Shown here piece by piece: positions 1 through 12,764 of a DNA stretch of 64,000 bases (position 1 is the stretch's first letter; each line of letters begins with the position of its first letter). The translations under genes were made by a program, and so were the position numbers. The notes below the pieces were generated by a model that was not told the origin of the DNA, searched no databases, and saw nothing but the letters and a program-made list of their open reading frames with translations. Source of the stretch: Lepidodermella squamata (lineage: Eukaryota; Gastrotricha); contig JBLDXI010000017.1 of assembly GCA_047495785.1 (NCBI GenBank), forward strand, positions 558,001-622,000, read 5' to 3'.

Positions 1-724
1 TGATACCCTGAAGTATGTAGAATAATTCTCGTAATTAGCTTCGTAGCCTGATAACTGGAAAAATACCGGAACTTCACATTTAGGTGGGCACTTGGCAGAT
101 CCATGAAAAAAGTTATAATCAAATTTTAATTAGTGACCAATAGCCTTTTTAGCTGAGGAATTTCTTCCCTTAAAATGTTACTCTACAAAGGTCATAGAGA
201 AAAAAGTGACTCAATTTTTTCCCCTATCCCATATCGGTACCGGTTAGTCGAACCAAGTCGAACTAGTTTCAGCTTGCTCGAACCTAGCCGAACCTAGCCG
301 AAGCTATTTTAGCTTGGTCGAACCTAGCCGAAGCTTTTTTAGCTTGGTCGAACCTTTCGACACCAGATGGTCGAACCTATAATCTAACGTCTTGAGATGT
401 GGTCAAACTTTTTCGGGCGTGGAAGAACTTGGCCGAACAATTTTCGACATATAAAAATTGCCGTCCGAATCGTTGGCCGAGCCAAGCCGAACATTTTGTT
501 CGACATTGTTCCTAGAATAGTTCTAGGAAGTCCTCCTTATGACCTAGAATAGGTTATAATCCTCACCTTATTGAGCAGCAAATAGCACGCTTAATTATAG
601 GTCCTAGGTCTATAATATCTATTAGGTTTATACGAACTTCAGTTTAGGAAGAAACCAAATAATTTTCATAATTTACCAGTCAAATAATCACTATAAATGT
701 TTATATCCTCGAATTTATTTGCAG
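1..724. other. Non-coding stretch, probably intron of exchanger A
   Basis: No exon is visible before the acceptor at 721–724. By comparison with exchangers B and C, the preceding exon would end in a Lys/Arg-rich EKIKKRL-type peptide; nothing like it occurs here, so the exon lies upstream of the window. The stretch includes the degenerate tandem repeat listed separately. Confidence 0.6.
240..500. repeat. Degenerate tandem repeat (TCGAACCTAGCCGAAGC type)
   Basis: A short unit around tcgaacctagccgaagc, alternating with ttttagcttgg, is repeated imperfectly between about 245 and 350. It decays into isolated tcgaacc/ccgaac blocks up to about 500. It is intronic low-complexity sequence with no coding potential seen. 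Confidence 0.6.
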
Positions 725-3700
725 CAACAAGAACATCACGAAGCAGACGAGAGGAAAAGCGAATATCACGACCCGAACGCGCAATACGTCGGGTTCATTG
801 AAGCGAAACACACGTGCATCGAAAGCTGCGGCGCCTACGTGCTGACAATCGAACGAACCGGCGGCGGCATCGAAGACACCGTCCTAGAGGTCGACTACAC
901 AACCGCCGATGGGACATCGATAGCTGCTAGTGATTATGAAGAAACAAAAGGCACTCTCATCTTCTCATTGGGCCAAAAAACGGCCGAAATTTCTGTCACC
1001 ATCATCGATGACGATGAATTTGAGGAGGATAAGGAATTTTATGTCCGGCTGTCGAATCCTAGGCTGACGTATAGCAAACACCCTGCAGTCACCCTACATG
1101 TCCCTGAGATGAACGGCAAGAAACGGGCGTCTCAGTCTGAAAGTAGGCGGACTTCGTCGAGCTTGAAACCATCGTCCGGTTCAAACAGCCGGCGGCCAAG
1201 TCACGCTCCATTTCCTTTCGTCGGCGAAGACCACGAATATTTCGTCAGCCTTTCAGTACCTGAAGCAACTGTGATGATACTAGACGACGACCACTGCGGC
1301 ATTTTCCACTTTGAAGGCCCCGAATCGGCGATTCCTGATAACATAGGAATCGCGCATATCAAGGTAATTAGGTCAACAGGTGCGAGGGGCCGGGTTAAAG
1401 TCCCGTTCCGGGTCAACCCTGGTACGGCTAAGGAGACGGAGGACTACATCCCGCCAACGGAACAGGAGTTAATTTTCGAAAACAACCAACCCGAAGCGTC
1501 GATTCCGGTTGAAATCGTTGATGCGAATCGGGTCGGCGAGTTGTTTACATTTTTCATCGAATTATTCGACCCGGTTATTATGACGCAACCTCCCGCTAAC
1601 CCGGCTGGCAATCCGTCCCTAGGCGATCCTAAGGTGATAAAACTCGGCATTTGTGAAGACCACGAACTGACCGAGGCCTTGGACCGGTTACTTAAAGTTG
1701 GCGATATGGCTGAGCTTATTTCATCCACAACATGGCTGGACCAGTTTAAGGAGGCGTTTCAAATATCATTCGACAGCGATAATGAAGACGGCAGCGAAGA
1801 TGAGGACGAAGAAACGCCTAGTCGTAGTGAAAACAGCGGAGAAAATGGCAAGAGCAAATGTTCGAAGTGTAGATCTCATTGCGGCAAAGTGAAAACGGTT
1901 CTACTGTGGGCGATTTCGCTGCCGTGGAAGCTGATTGCGGCGGCGTTGCCTCCAGCGCGTTACCTTGGCGGGTGGTTGGCGTTCGTTCTACTTCTTGGCC
2001 TCATGGCGTTGATCGCGGCTGTTATTGGTGACGTTGCTACGCATTTCGGGTAAGGAAAACGCAATTTATTTCCTGTCATTTTTGCGTAACGAAATTTATG
2101 CAAATGACAATTGCGCATTTTTTGATGGTTTTTTTCCCGATTAATCAATGAAATTTCAACATTAGTAATCATTTAGAAAATTGTGAGTATTTAATGAGGC
2201 TCTAATGAACCTTCTAAGATTTCAGGAATTTTTATTATAAATCTCCACAAATTCAAGTGAATTCGTGTAAATTCATTTCTGATTGTAACGAAGCTTAAAA
2301 ATTCGGTTCCAGCGAAAGATTCAGCAAAGAGCATTCATCATTATCTAACTGGATGGTTGCTGATTGCTGACAAAGTTCTTTATTATAGGCGCAATTTATA
2401 ACCGAAATGTTCGATGAGCTCTGTTTTATGGCGATTCGATGGAATTTAAGCTCATCTCTCATCTGATATACATTTTCTCATCCCAATCAATGAAGTTCGA
2501 TTTTTTATATATTTTTCAAATTTTACATCAAATTTCCAGTTATTAAGGAGTGCGCACATACTCTTCATGTAATTTGCCACCAACTGATTTATTTTTTCCT
2601 CGTATGTCATGTTTGGTCGAAGAAGTCACGGAAAAAATGGTCAACTTTGACGGTGCTCGAGGCTCGAACCACGTTCGCCTCTTGAACAGGCCGGGATAAT
2701 AGCAATCGCCACAACATTGAGTCATTACATACGATAAAGAGTCCGATAATTGAGCATTATGAGCCTAACCCATCCTTATTTTCTGGGTCAAATGAGCGAC
2801 TTTGTTCTGATTCCCGACAAGCGTCAGGGCATTTTTTGCCTTATTTATAGCTTAATTTGTCGGTCACGCAATAGGCTCGACGGCGCAGCCATAACTCGAT
2901 ATAATTATCGATGTTTGGGAAATCGTCTCAACGTGCCGCCATCCTTTTTTCCACGACTTGACCAAACAAAAAATGTACATACCTGCTATAAACTTTGGCG
3001 ATTTTTGCAACTTATTTCACTTTTGATCACTAATGATGCCCCCATGAATATACCTGTTTTAGCTAATTGCTACCCTTGGGTGTGTAGGGTATTCTTCATT
3101 TTAAGTTTCCAAGGCTGCCAATATCGGAAAAATCACTGATTCGTAAAATCGATACTTGAAATCGATATCGGCCTGAAGTAAAACTCGTAAATTGACCAAC
3201 GACATCGCAAAATACGCGTAATAGGAAGAGCTAACTGTTAGGCTTCATAAATAATATAGAAGTTCCATATATTAGGGGAAATTAACGGTGAAACCCATAT
3301 TTTTGAGTAAGAGCACCCAATTTTTCCCCCTCGAATTCCGATATTAATAATATGTTTAAACAATATTCCAGCTAAATATTTATCTTATTTATCTCATCTT
3401 AAAACTATGCATTTTTATTCCTTTATAACAGATGTACGGTTGGGATGAAAGACTCGGTGACGGCCGTCACGCTAATCGCCTTCGGCATGGGCCTGCCTGA
3501 TACGTTCGCTAGCCGGCACGCAGCCATGCATGAAAAAACAGCCGACGCAGCCATCGGCCACATCATGGGCTCGAATGCCGTCAACGTGTTCCTCGGCATC
3601 GGCCTCGCCTGGACAGTCGGAGCGTCGTACAAAAAGTTCCACGGCGAGGAGTACGAAGTGCCGCAGGGCAATTTCGGCTTCATCGTCACGGTCTATTGCT

Positions 3701-3876
3701 GTTTCGCCACCGTCGGCGTGTTGGTACTGCTTCTTCGCCGCTTGCCGCCGATTCGAGGCGAGCTGGGCGGGCCTCGCGTTCCTAAGATATTATCAGCGCT
3801 GTTTTTCATTCTTCTCTGGATTGCCTTCATCGTATTAGCCACCCTGCGTAGCTACTGCATAATACCCGGATTTTGA
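725..3876 (+). CDS. Na+/Ca2+ exchanger (SLC8/NCX family), paralogue A, 5'-truncated by window
   Basis: Plasma-membrane antiporter of the NCX type; the window holds only its C-terminal two thirds. Exons are 725–2049 and 3432–3876; the phase-2 junction restores the Gly of HFG-CTVG. The first exon encodes Calx-beta domain 1 with the acidic cluster DDDEFEEDKEF, then the DDDHCGIFHF strand that ends it. Calx-beta 2 follows (from about IPDNIGIAHIKV), then an acidic linker and a transmembrane helix. The second exon carries the alpha-2 repeat (GLPDTFASRHAAMHE, GSNAVNVFLGIG), the final helices and an end in IIPGF, very like vertebrate NCX1 (HIKGF). A Ser/Arg-rich insert with SRRTSS and SRRPS sites lies in the loop before DDDHCG. 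The alpha-2 signature reads GMGLPD instead of GTSVPD. The terminal exon lacks the intron present in B and C. The N-terminal helices and alpha-1 repeat are outside the window. Confidence 0.9.
2630..2725 (-). repeat. tRNA-like remnant (possible SINE head)
   Basis: On the minus strand an A-box-like tggcgattgc is followed about 35 nt later by a good B box (ggttcgagcct), inside intron 1 of exchanger A. The cloverleaf stems do not close well, so this is more likely a tRNA-derived repeat or tRNA pseudogene than a working tRNA. Confidence 0.25.
3121..3230. repeat. Dispersed repeat B, copy 1
   Basis: A block holding atcactgattcgtaaaatcg, then a cgatacttgaaatcgatatc palindrome-like core, then a taaattgaccaacgacatcg tail. 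A near-identical block occurs at 14398–14510 and diverged versions at about 47925–48050 and 59385–59420. It lies in intron 1 of exchanger A and has no coding content. Confidence 0.6.
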
Positions 3877-4783
3877 TCTATGATGTGGAAAAAAAACAGC
3901 TATTTTAGTTTTATTTATTTTATGCTTTTTTCAATTCATGCAATCGACTGAAAATCTGAAAATCAGACGCAATTTCACCTTTCTGAAAAATATCGTACTA
4001 TTTTGTATACTAACAAGATTCGCCTGTTTTCGATGCTTGAGATGAATTTATTTGCATCAAAAACAATAGATTATTATAACTATATTTTTTATGATCCAGA
4101 TTTTAAGAAAAATAAAATCATGGATTTTCTGAAAATTGAGAATTGAATTTGAAGGTTGACAAAACTGGGGATATTCTGCCGCAAATCAGCAAATTCGTAG
4201 CAAGGGCCGATTGACCTAAGCTCGGGTCAATTCTTAATTAATGATGCTGAGGCGTACGATGAGATAATTATATCATTATTTTCTAAAAAATAAAGTCGAT
4301 TTGTTGATGCCAATATTTCTTAGGGCGACTTTTTATCTAGGACAAAATGGCAGCAAAAGGTCAATTATGATTTCGACTAATTACCTGTGTTGATTTATTT
4401 GGTAATATTTCAATTATTACGGTAACGAATTCACGGGACAAAGCTATTAAACGCTTGAATTTTAAATTTTTAATAAATTCCCGTCTAATCAAAAAATTTC
4501 ATAGGCTAAATCACGATTTTTTCGATTTTTTGTAACGCCAACAAGCCCCGAGCGAGTTGCGCGCGCTTCCATAGCAACGCATCGACGCATCGCAACGATG
4601 AGCACCATGTATTATAAAGCCATCAATTTTTCAACGATTACTCCAAATGCCATTAATTTTTAACACCGGCCTTCGGCGCCAAAACTTCACAACAGCAGCA
4701 GGTGAAAAAACACTCAGCGCCCATCACACAAATTTTCTTTGAAATAGTGGGCGAAAAATGGTGTTTGTAGGTTAACAAGTCCG
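3877..4783. other. Intergenic region, exchanger A to B
   Basis: AT-rich spacer. Candidate poly(A) signal for A near 4110 (aaaataaaatc). A GC-richer patch (about 4535–4600, gcgcgcttcc) and a possible 5'UTR acceptor (tttgtag at about 4765–4771) lie just before the ATG of exchanger B. No other gene seen. Confidence 0.5.
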
Positions 4784-7700
4784 ATGGTTCAGAATTACTC
4801 GTATTTAAGCAACAACTCGATGCTGAGTCATGGCGTTAACGTGAGTGAAGTCGATAGCCATGACGATGAGCACTGTTCAGCCGAGGCTCATGACTGCGAA
4901 TCCGGTCTGTTTTTACCTGTATGGTACCCGCAAGGCAACAACCTAGACGCGTGGACTCGAACGTATCGAGCAGCTGTTTACCTGATTTCCCTCGCGTATT
5001 TGCTGTTCGGCATCAATATCATGACAGATCGCATGGTGTCCTGTATCGAGGTCATTATTGCGCAGAAGCGGACGGTCAAATTGAAGACGAAAACGGGCGA
5101 GATTCATACTGTCCAGGTAATTTTATTTCAACGGCAAAACTTATAAGGTCAATAAAAATTCGATTCAAGTTAAACATGTGTCCAAATCCTAATTGGCTCA
5201 TTTTAAATTACAACTCTCGACGAAAGGGTGACATTTCGAGCTATTTTTTTTTAAATACTCCTTTTTCGCCGAAATCTTTGTTCAAAAAATATTGAATTTA
5301 AAAAATTATGAAGTATTGAATTTAATTTAATTTAGTATTATAGGTATTGAATTTTTGATACAACAATGTCTGATTTCTTGTTCGATTTTCTCGAGCGATT
5401 CAGGTCAACAATCATGCATATTAATTCTGAAACTTGGCTTCCTATACTGAAAATCACTGGTTTTTTATTCTATATTCGAAAGAGAAGTGTAGCTTAAAAT
5501 GAAACGACTTACAGATATGGCAAATTTTTCGTAAAATTGAGATAAATCTAGGAAAAATGAATAATCCAAAGGTGAACTTCATATATTGAAAGAAACTAAT
5601 TAAGAAAAATTTAGAGCTGGAACTCAAATTAAGGGGGTGTGCTTAGCTTATCCTTAGCAGTTAACCTGACTGGAAACTACGCAAAGTTAGGATTCGAATT
5701 TTAACTAATTAAAAGGACCTCGGCCGAAGTTACATTTAGACACCCTATCAGATGTGGAATTTTCAAATAAACAAACTATGATCCATTGTCCTGCTTACAA
5801 TTAACTGTAGAAATTAGCGTAACGTGGGCAATAATATAGCGAATCGGGATAACTCACTGCCACGGCTAATTAGGTTACACGTGCGACGGGCGACAACATG
5901 CAAAATGGCAGATTTTTCCGAAAAGAGCGCGTCATAAAGCTAAAAATATGAAAAATTATGACTAATCAGCTTACGCATATACCCAGGCTAATACAACTTA
6001 GCAAAGGACACATTGGGTTTAGGAATGCTTGAGTTAACCATGTAGATAAGTATAAAATGGACGAGAAATTCTAGTTTCGGAAAAAAATAGTCACAGTTCA
6101 ATTTTTTGGAGATTCGTAATTTGACCCGCTGAAAAAATGTCAAGCTGGTTTACAAAATTTGCCGACTGTGTTATCGAAATATCGGTCCGCTTCAAAACGC
6201 GCGAAATCTTCCCCCGGCGAGTTTCTCGATCGTCATCCGAACAAATGCTACGTCGGCGATCGGGGCTTTCACTCAAATCCACCAAGTCCTGTAAATAACG
6301 CGATGGGATTGATACCTTCAAGTTTAAGGAATTGAATAGTTCTATTTCTTCAATAAAACTTGGAAGTTCCAGCTTTGATGAATGAATTTTATCTTATTTG
6401 CTCTAAGGCGCACAATGGAAACAGCTAATAGAATTCTCCGAGTTCATCTCTGAAACTTTGGGTACCTAGCAAAACCAGGTAGCTTTCGAAATTCTACAAG
6501 AATCAGAGAACTCTTCAAAAAGCTTCGAAAGCAGCCCGCATAACTAAAGCGAATTCATTAAAAAAGATTCCAGCTATTGATTATTGGATGTTTCAGTAAT
6601 CAGCTTTCAGTTTTAGCTTCACATCGGTAAATTAGGGCCAAAATTACATTATTCGCTTCTGGAAATTACACACAAATTTCAAGAAAAATTGAAACTATCA
6701 GGGAGAATTGTCGATATTTCCCATATCTTTTCAAATATTTGTCATCAAATTTAAATTTCGGAAAGGATATTCGCACCTAAATAAGGCCTAGCGCCTAGTT
6801 TGGCCGGGCCGGGTACGGTGACGATTATTGCCCACCTAAAGGTTTTTCATGGTTCCTGTCACTTTTTGAGGTCATTTTTGAGGTCATTATTCAAAACACC
6901 AGATTTTCAAATGAATGTGCCGAGAAAAAATTGCAAAAACTTTACCAGAAAAAGTCATATATGACAGCCCCAAGCTGTTCTTAGCTTTCGGTGCGACATA
7001 GGCTCTCAAAAAATGCAGCGGGCTACTCAAATGGGCACGAACTCAACGAAATAGGGCAATCGCGCGAATTATTGATTTGGGGCCCCATTATAACGCACCT
7101 GACTACAGTTTCACTTTTGTGGTTACAATTCGCAGGTTTTGTTTACATAGTGCGCGCACAGGTGACACTTTACATTTTGGCTACGATTTACAGGATTAAG
7201 ACTACGCAATTTATTTTAGCGCTTTTTTAAATTAAATCAAATAAATTACTAAAACCTGGCCTCATAAAGTTTGATGGCATATTCTGGAGTCTCTCCCTAT
7301 TTCATGAAGTTCGATCTAAGGCTAGGGTCCTTTTAGGTTTCGTGAGCTTCCCAACCCTATAATTTCATGTTTTTGCAGGCTAATTTGATTTGGCATCAGC
7401 CTTCTAGATGAGATATGACAGATACAGCGTAACAGATTTATAAAAAAACAAGTAAATTTCAAAATTCCTCTTACATGGCACCACTTGAGTGCTAACCCTC
7501 CAGCCTACCTGGAACCTTTTTTTTTAATTTTTTCCATGTGATAATTTTTGGTGAATAATTGACACAGTTATTTGAAAGTGTTTGAAAATGTTCGATTATG
7601 TCCGTAATTTTTATTAATCTTATTAGGTTCCAATATGGCACCCAGTCGTAGCCACGATGACAGTCTTCGTAATCGGCGCTTCAGCCGCCGAAATTTTCCT

Positions 7701-10700
7701 ACCCAGCCTCGAGTTGATTAAACACCACTTCGAATTCCACGAACTCGGACCCGCGCTGGTTTTCGGCAGCGGTGCCTATCACTTATTCCTAATCACCGGA
7801 CTTTGCCTCGTTTCAGTCAAAGGCTCAATAAGCAAGCCGATACACGATCTGCCTGTCTTCTTCGTCACAACTGGCTTCGCCATTTTCGCCTATCTTTGGA
7901 TGTACATTGTCGCCGAAGTTTTCTCGCCCGATGAAATAACACTGCTAGAGGCGCTAATTACATTAGGCCTATTTCCGGTCCTAGTTATGACGGCTTATTT
8001 CGTCGAAAAGCGACTACACCGTGTCATATGGCGGCGGTTAAGACAATGCTCGAGTGATGTCAGACCTTCGCAAGATCAGGAACATGGGGACGATATAATT
8101 GACGTGTCAAGTGGGACTATGCTTGAGGTGGAGAAGAGGCGGCGGCTGGCTGAGTTGCTGAAGGAATTGAAGGCCGCTCATCCTGAGAAGAGTGAAATTG
8201 AACTCGAAGAAATGGCACAGGTTCACATGTTGGAGAGTGTCCCAAAAGGGGCAGCTTTCTATCGCATGCAGGTGATTTAAATTAACCAGAAATATCCTGA
8301 CATCAACTGACGTTCAATTTTTTTGGAAAACTAGGCTTCAAAGGCTATTTCTGGCGGTGGCAATGTCATTTCAAAGGAGAAAATCAAGAAGAGATTGGTA
8401 AATTTTTTGAATTTGTTCGTGTTTTTTTAACGGAGTGGTTAAGAGGGGTTCTAGTATCTGATAATTAAAAAAATTTTCCCCAAAATATTCTACTTTACTG
8501 AATCAGACTCATACTTCACCTGGTTGGAAAAAAGATTCGACATTGTCCTATTTTCTTTGCAAAGTGCTGATTTTTGTTTGATGTCATCCTTACATTTGGA
8601 CCTTAAGCTTCCGGACCTTTCTGAAAGGTTCCACAGGCTTCATATCACCTAAAAAGCCATCCAATGGAATCGCTTTTTTCCAGCCACGTGAAGTATGAGC
8701 TTTACCCAGCTTCACATGTAGATTATTTTGAGTAAAAAATGGCCGATTATCCGCTACTGCGGAACCCCTTCCAAGTACGAATTACCAAGAGCGCGTACTT
8801 TTTCGTGCGAATATACCAATTCTTTTTTATTTCTTCAATATTTACAAAAGTGTCTCTTATAATTGAAGATTTCTGAATCTTTTACCTTCGCGTGATATAT
8901 TTTAAAACTGAAGATTTTACTTTCTACCTCTGTACCTTCAGATCTAGGGCTACCAAAAAGTCGTGGGCGGTGTACTGCTGTACTTGGGGGCATTATTCAA
9001 ACTTGTCAAGAACGAAAACAATGATATTTTTATGCCTGCAGGAATCGATTTTTGCAAATCGCGCGAGGGTTACTCTGGTAGCTTTGTTAAAAGGAATTTT
9101 CTGATAATTTAATATGCTTAGGTCTAATTGTCTGAAATAAAGACATATTTATGAGTAGGCTACTATTTTCGTAACAATTTCATACACTGCCGCATTAATG
9201 TTCTAAAGTGCGAAATGGGGGCCTAATACGCCAGGGGCATGACAAATCTAGGGGCGAACTTTTTGTTTCGGATCTTCGATGATTCATCATACGTTTTTTA
9301 AGGTGGGGGTTGGTGAGGGGGAGGGGCGAGATTCTTCGTAATTCGGATGAGCGTTCGGGGATTTTCTAAAAAATTCTAAATTGACAATTTTAGGCCGAGA
9401 CTAAGCATGCATACTGGGACTATTGAGATGCAACTCTAGTAAAAGAATCACGTAAGGAACCGTTACAGGTAATGAGAACAAGCTCCTTGACTACCGTTGC
9501 TATGATTTAGCGTGGGTTTCAGTTTTTCGAATTTCGCAGCCTCACCATTGCGTCGGAGGGAAAAGTCACAATAACTGAAGTTTCTTAAATTTTGATGCTC
9601 TATCCGAAAAAATTACTTCGAATGGTTCTGAAAACATGGGTTCGAATTGACATGGAATCCCCACGTGACAATAGGAAAATAAAAGGCTCTCTCAAAACAA
9701 TTCTGGGCTTGAATTAATTCAATTTGAATTGCGTAAAATTGTCTCTTTTGCTGGAACCAGGAAAGTGAACAAAAAGCAAAAGAGGCGTTGGAAAAAGCGA
9801 ATGCAATCAACCCGAACGCGCAATTGGTCGGCTTCGAGCAAACCCATCACTCCTGTATAGAATCTTGCGGCTATTTTGTCCTAACAGTTCGCCGATCCGG
9901 AGCTGGCGTCGATGATACTTACCTAACAGTCGACTACGAAACCGAGGCAGTAACAGCTATAGCAGATTCAGACTATGAAGAAACAAGCGGAACCTTAGAA
10001 TTCAAACCAGGCGTCCTAACAGCTGATATTATGGTGAAAATTCTAGACGACGACGAATTCGAGGAAGATAAGGACTTCAAAGTCGTCTTGAAAAACGCTG
10101 AATACAAACTACGAGAAAAAATGGCACCGCTTAATTTAGTCATCGAAGGCGTGGTTTTCGATCACAAAGAGGCGACCGTCCGAATTCTGGACGACGATCA
10201 CTGCGGCGTGTTCCACTTCGATTCCGCTGATTTAGCCGTGCCAGATAACATTGGGACAGCTAAGCTGAAGGTAGTTCGATCAACTGGCGCTAGGGGTCGC
10301 ATTTTGGTGCCGTACAGGGTGAAAGACGGGTCGGCTCATGAAGGGCGCGACTTCAAGGCGCCGGCTGTTCGTGAAATTGCCTTCGAAAACGACCAGCCTG
10401 AGGCCTATATCGAGATAGGAATTGAAGATTCGCAGCGAATCGGGGAGATTTTCACGTTTTCTATCGAGCTGGATGAGCCGAAAATTTTGACCCAACCGCC
10501 TCAAAATCCGGATGGTAATCCGCGGCTGGGCGAGCCGAGAAAAATCAAAGTCGGAATTTGCGAAAACAATGAACTGTCCGAAGCGCTCGATCGCCTTCTT
10601 AATTTAGGTAAATTAACTCCAGAAAAAAATCAAATTATTGTGGCTGAAAGATGATAGCTGAATTCGCTAAACGTCATTTTTTTAATTTTATCAAATTCTT

Positions 10701-11747
10701 TGAAATTTTTTGAAATTTTTGAATTTTCGAAAAATATTGAAATTTAAATTGCCAATGGATTTATTTTAATTTAATTAATCAATCAATTTCTAATTATATT
10801 TCTTGAATATTTTTTTAATTATATTTTTCTACAGGTGACATTGCTGATCTAATTTCCTCAACAAGCTGGCTCGATCAGTTCAAAGAAGCCGTAACTGTGC
10901 AATCAGGAGGCGATTCCGAAGGTGAGCATGATGAGGATGAGGACGATGATCACGCGTCCGTATCGACCGACCTTCACCACCATGACGAGTCTTCGAAATC
11001 ATGCCACTGTTGTTCTAATTTTCAAAAATATTTCCTATTCGCGATTTCTCTACCTTGGAAGCTATTAGCAGCCTGTATACCGCCGCCTGGTATCCTCCAC
11101 GGTTGGCTGGCTTTCCTACTCCTCCTCGTTGTAATGGCCTGTTTGTCGGCTCTAGTCGGCGATTTAGCCTCGGCCTTTGGCTGTACAGTTGGGTTGAAAG
11201 ACACTGTGACAGCGATAACGCTGATTTCACTCGGCATGGGTCTGCCGGATACTTTTGCGAGTCGACATGCAGCCATGCATGAAAAATCGGCAGATGCAGC
11301 TATTGGCCATATAACAGGGTCTAATGCCGTCAATATGTACCTTGGCATTGGCCTATCATGGACTGTTGGGGCTGCCTATCACGCTTATAAAGGCGAAAAA
11401 TTCAAGGTAGGTCGCCGTGAAAAAATTTTCAAAAATTTCAAAAAAATTTTAATTGCACATTTCCATAAATAATCTATCTTAATATTTATGATTTTATTAA
11501 TTTTTGTTTTTCCTATATAATTTAGCTTCATCGCAACATTAACCTTGGCTTTATCGTTGCGATCTATTGCAGTCTAGCAAGTGGAGCTATTCTAGTGCTT
11601 CTGCTGCGCCGATTGCCGCCGGTTAGAGGCGAACTCGGCGGGCCTCGAGTCGTCAAAATTCTATCCGCCCTCTTCTTCGCCGCCCTTTGGATCTCATTCA
11701 TAGCCGTGCTGTGCCTTCAGTCCTACTGCGTAATCGACGGATTCTAA
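4784..11747 (+). CDS. Na+/Ca2+ exchanger (SLC8/NCX family), paralogue B, complete
   Basis: Six exons keep frame throughout: 4784–5116, 7627–8271, 8335–8397, 9761–10607, 10835–11406, 11526–11747 (893 aa, close to NCX1). Order: extracellular N-terminus; first helices ending in NIMTDRMVSCIEVIIAQ; alpha-1 repeat (about residues 120–165); cytosolic loop with basic EKIKKRL; two Calx-beta domains (DDDEFEEDKDF, DDDHCGVFHF); alpha-2 repeat; C-terminal helices ending in VIDGF. It should exchange Na+ for Ca2+ at the plasma membrane with Ca2+ regulation through Calx-beta 1. Oddities: alpha-1 reads GASAAE where NCX1 has GSSAPE, GSAAFN is GSGAYH, and alpha-2 is GMGLPD, so transport selectivity is doubtful. 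The loop between Calx strands is short here, unlike in A and C. The first start codon in the exon was chosen; a signal peptide is not obvious. Poly(A) signals AATAAA lie about 50–70 nt after the stop. Confidence 0.9.
5117..7626. other. Large intron 1 of exchanger B
   Basis: 2.5-kb AT-rich intron between the first-helix exon and the alpha-1 exon. I see only short spurious reading frames. A small GC-richer patch lies at about 6790–6840 (ggccgggccgggtacgg). No nested gene can be supported. Confidence 0.6.
8398..9760. other. Intron 3 of exchanger B
   Basis: 1.36-kb intron between the basic EKIKKRL exon and the Calx-beta exon. Includes a G-rich stretch (about 9300–9330, ggtgggggttggtgaggggg). No nested gene or strong repeat found. 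Confidence 0.6.
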
Positions 11748-12764
11748 AGCGGGAAACACCTATACACTTTTAATTATTATTACTGTTATTTTTCTGAAGA
11801 AATAAACTTGAAGTAATAAAATTGTCCTAGTTTTTTCATTGTTTTTTTTGGTACTGGGCAAAATCAAGTGCTGTGCCGGTGAGCGTGAGAGTGCGCGGAA
11901 ATCGGAAACACATTGGAAAGTCTACAAATTACACGAAAAAAATCACGCGTCTGCATCAGTACTATGGGGTTCGTTTATATAGTTACCCAGAGGAAATAAT
12001 CGCTGAGTGCGTGATTCATAGCCGCTAATATTATCGTGTCAAAACTCAATCGATATCCCAATTTAAGACAATTTAAAAAAAATATATATATAGGATTTTC
12101 AATTAATTTTATTCCTAATCATATGACTCATGGCTGCGAAAATTTCCATAGCGACTGGTTGTAGTATTAATTTAATAAGAACTACTGTGCAGTATATATT
12201 TTAACCGGAAGTTTCAAGCATGCTACTTGGTTTATCGAATTTTTCATAACGTAAAATATTATATAGACGTCTGGATTTTATTACACTTTTTCACCTCCCT
12301 CCCATGTACTTGCGAAGCGCAGTCATAATATCCTGAATACTGCTTTTTTCCCGCATTTGAATTCCGAAAATACAGGTAATTTTATCGTCAGCGTCTAAAT
12401 CTGCGAATTCCGTGATCTGTCAATTCCTTCCCTTGATTGCCCTCCGCGGCATCGTTCCATAGAAAAAGTTGCCCGAGGCTATTTGCCTAGCTGCACCTAC
12501 AACCTATTCGCAATGCGTAGCTGAATAATTATCGAAGAACAGTCCTAATCATAATATAGGAAAAATCCCCATGGTTACGCCAACATTTTCAGGTAAAGTT
12601 ATTCACTCCTAAGCTTAAACCCAGGTGATATATTTCGAATTTTTAGGCTGAAAGCTGATTGCTGATTTTTTCTATAGATTTATTTTCGAAAATTTGTTAA
12701 TTAATTTTCTCCATTTGAAGATGATTTTCTTTGGGCTGAAAAACAACCCACCGTGATCTATCTG
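11748..12764. other. Intergenic region, exchanger B to C
   Basis: AT-rich spacer with the poly(A) signals of B at about 11800–11820 and an (AT)n run near 12085. No reading frame with family features and no clear TATA box before the C start at 12765. Confidence 0.5.

Noticed and set aside
1201-1728. Antisense frames over the exchanger Calx-beta exon
   Set aside because: Shadows of the strongly coding plus strand; none has conserved motifs. The same applies to antisense frames over the other exons.
2750-3139. 129-codon open frame in intron 1 of exchanger A
   Set aside because: No family features, no splice context; overlaps the dispersed repeat and lies between exons that join in phase.
6091-6321. 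Minus-strand frame rich in Asp/Arg in exchanger B intron 1
   Set aside because: No start context, domain or splice partners; chance frame.
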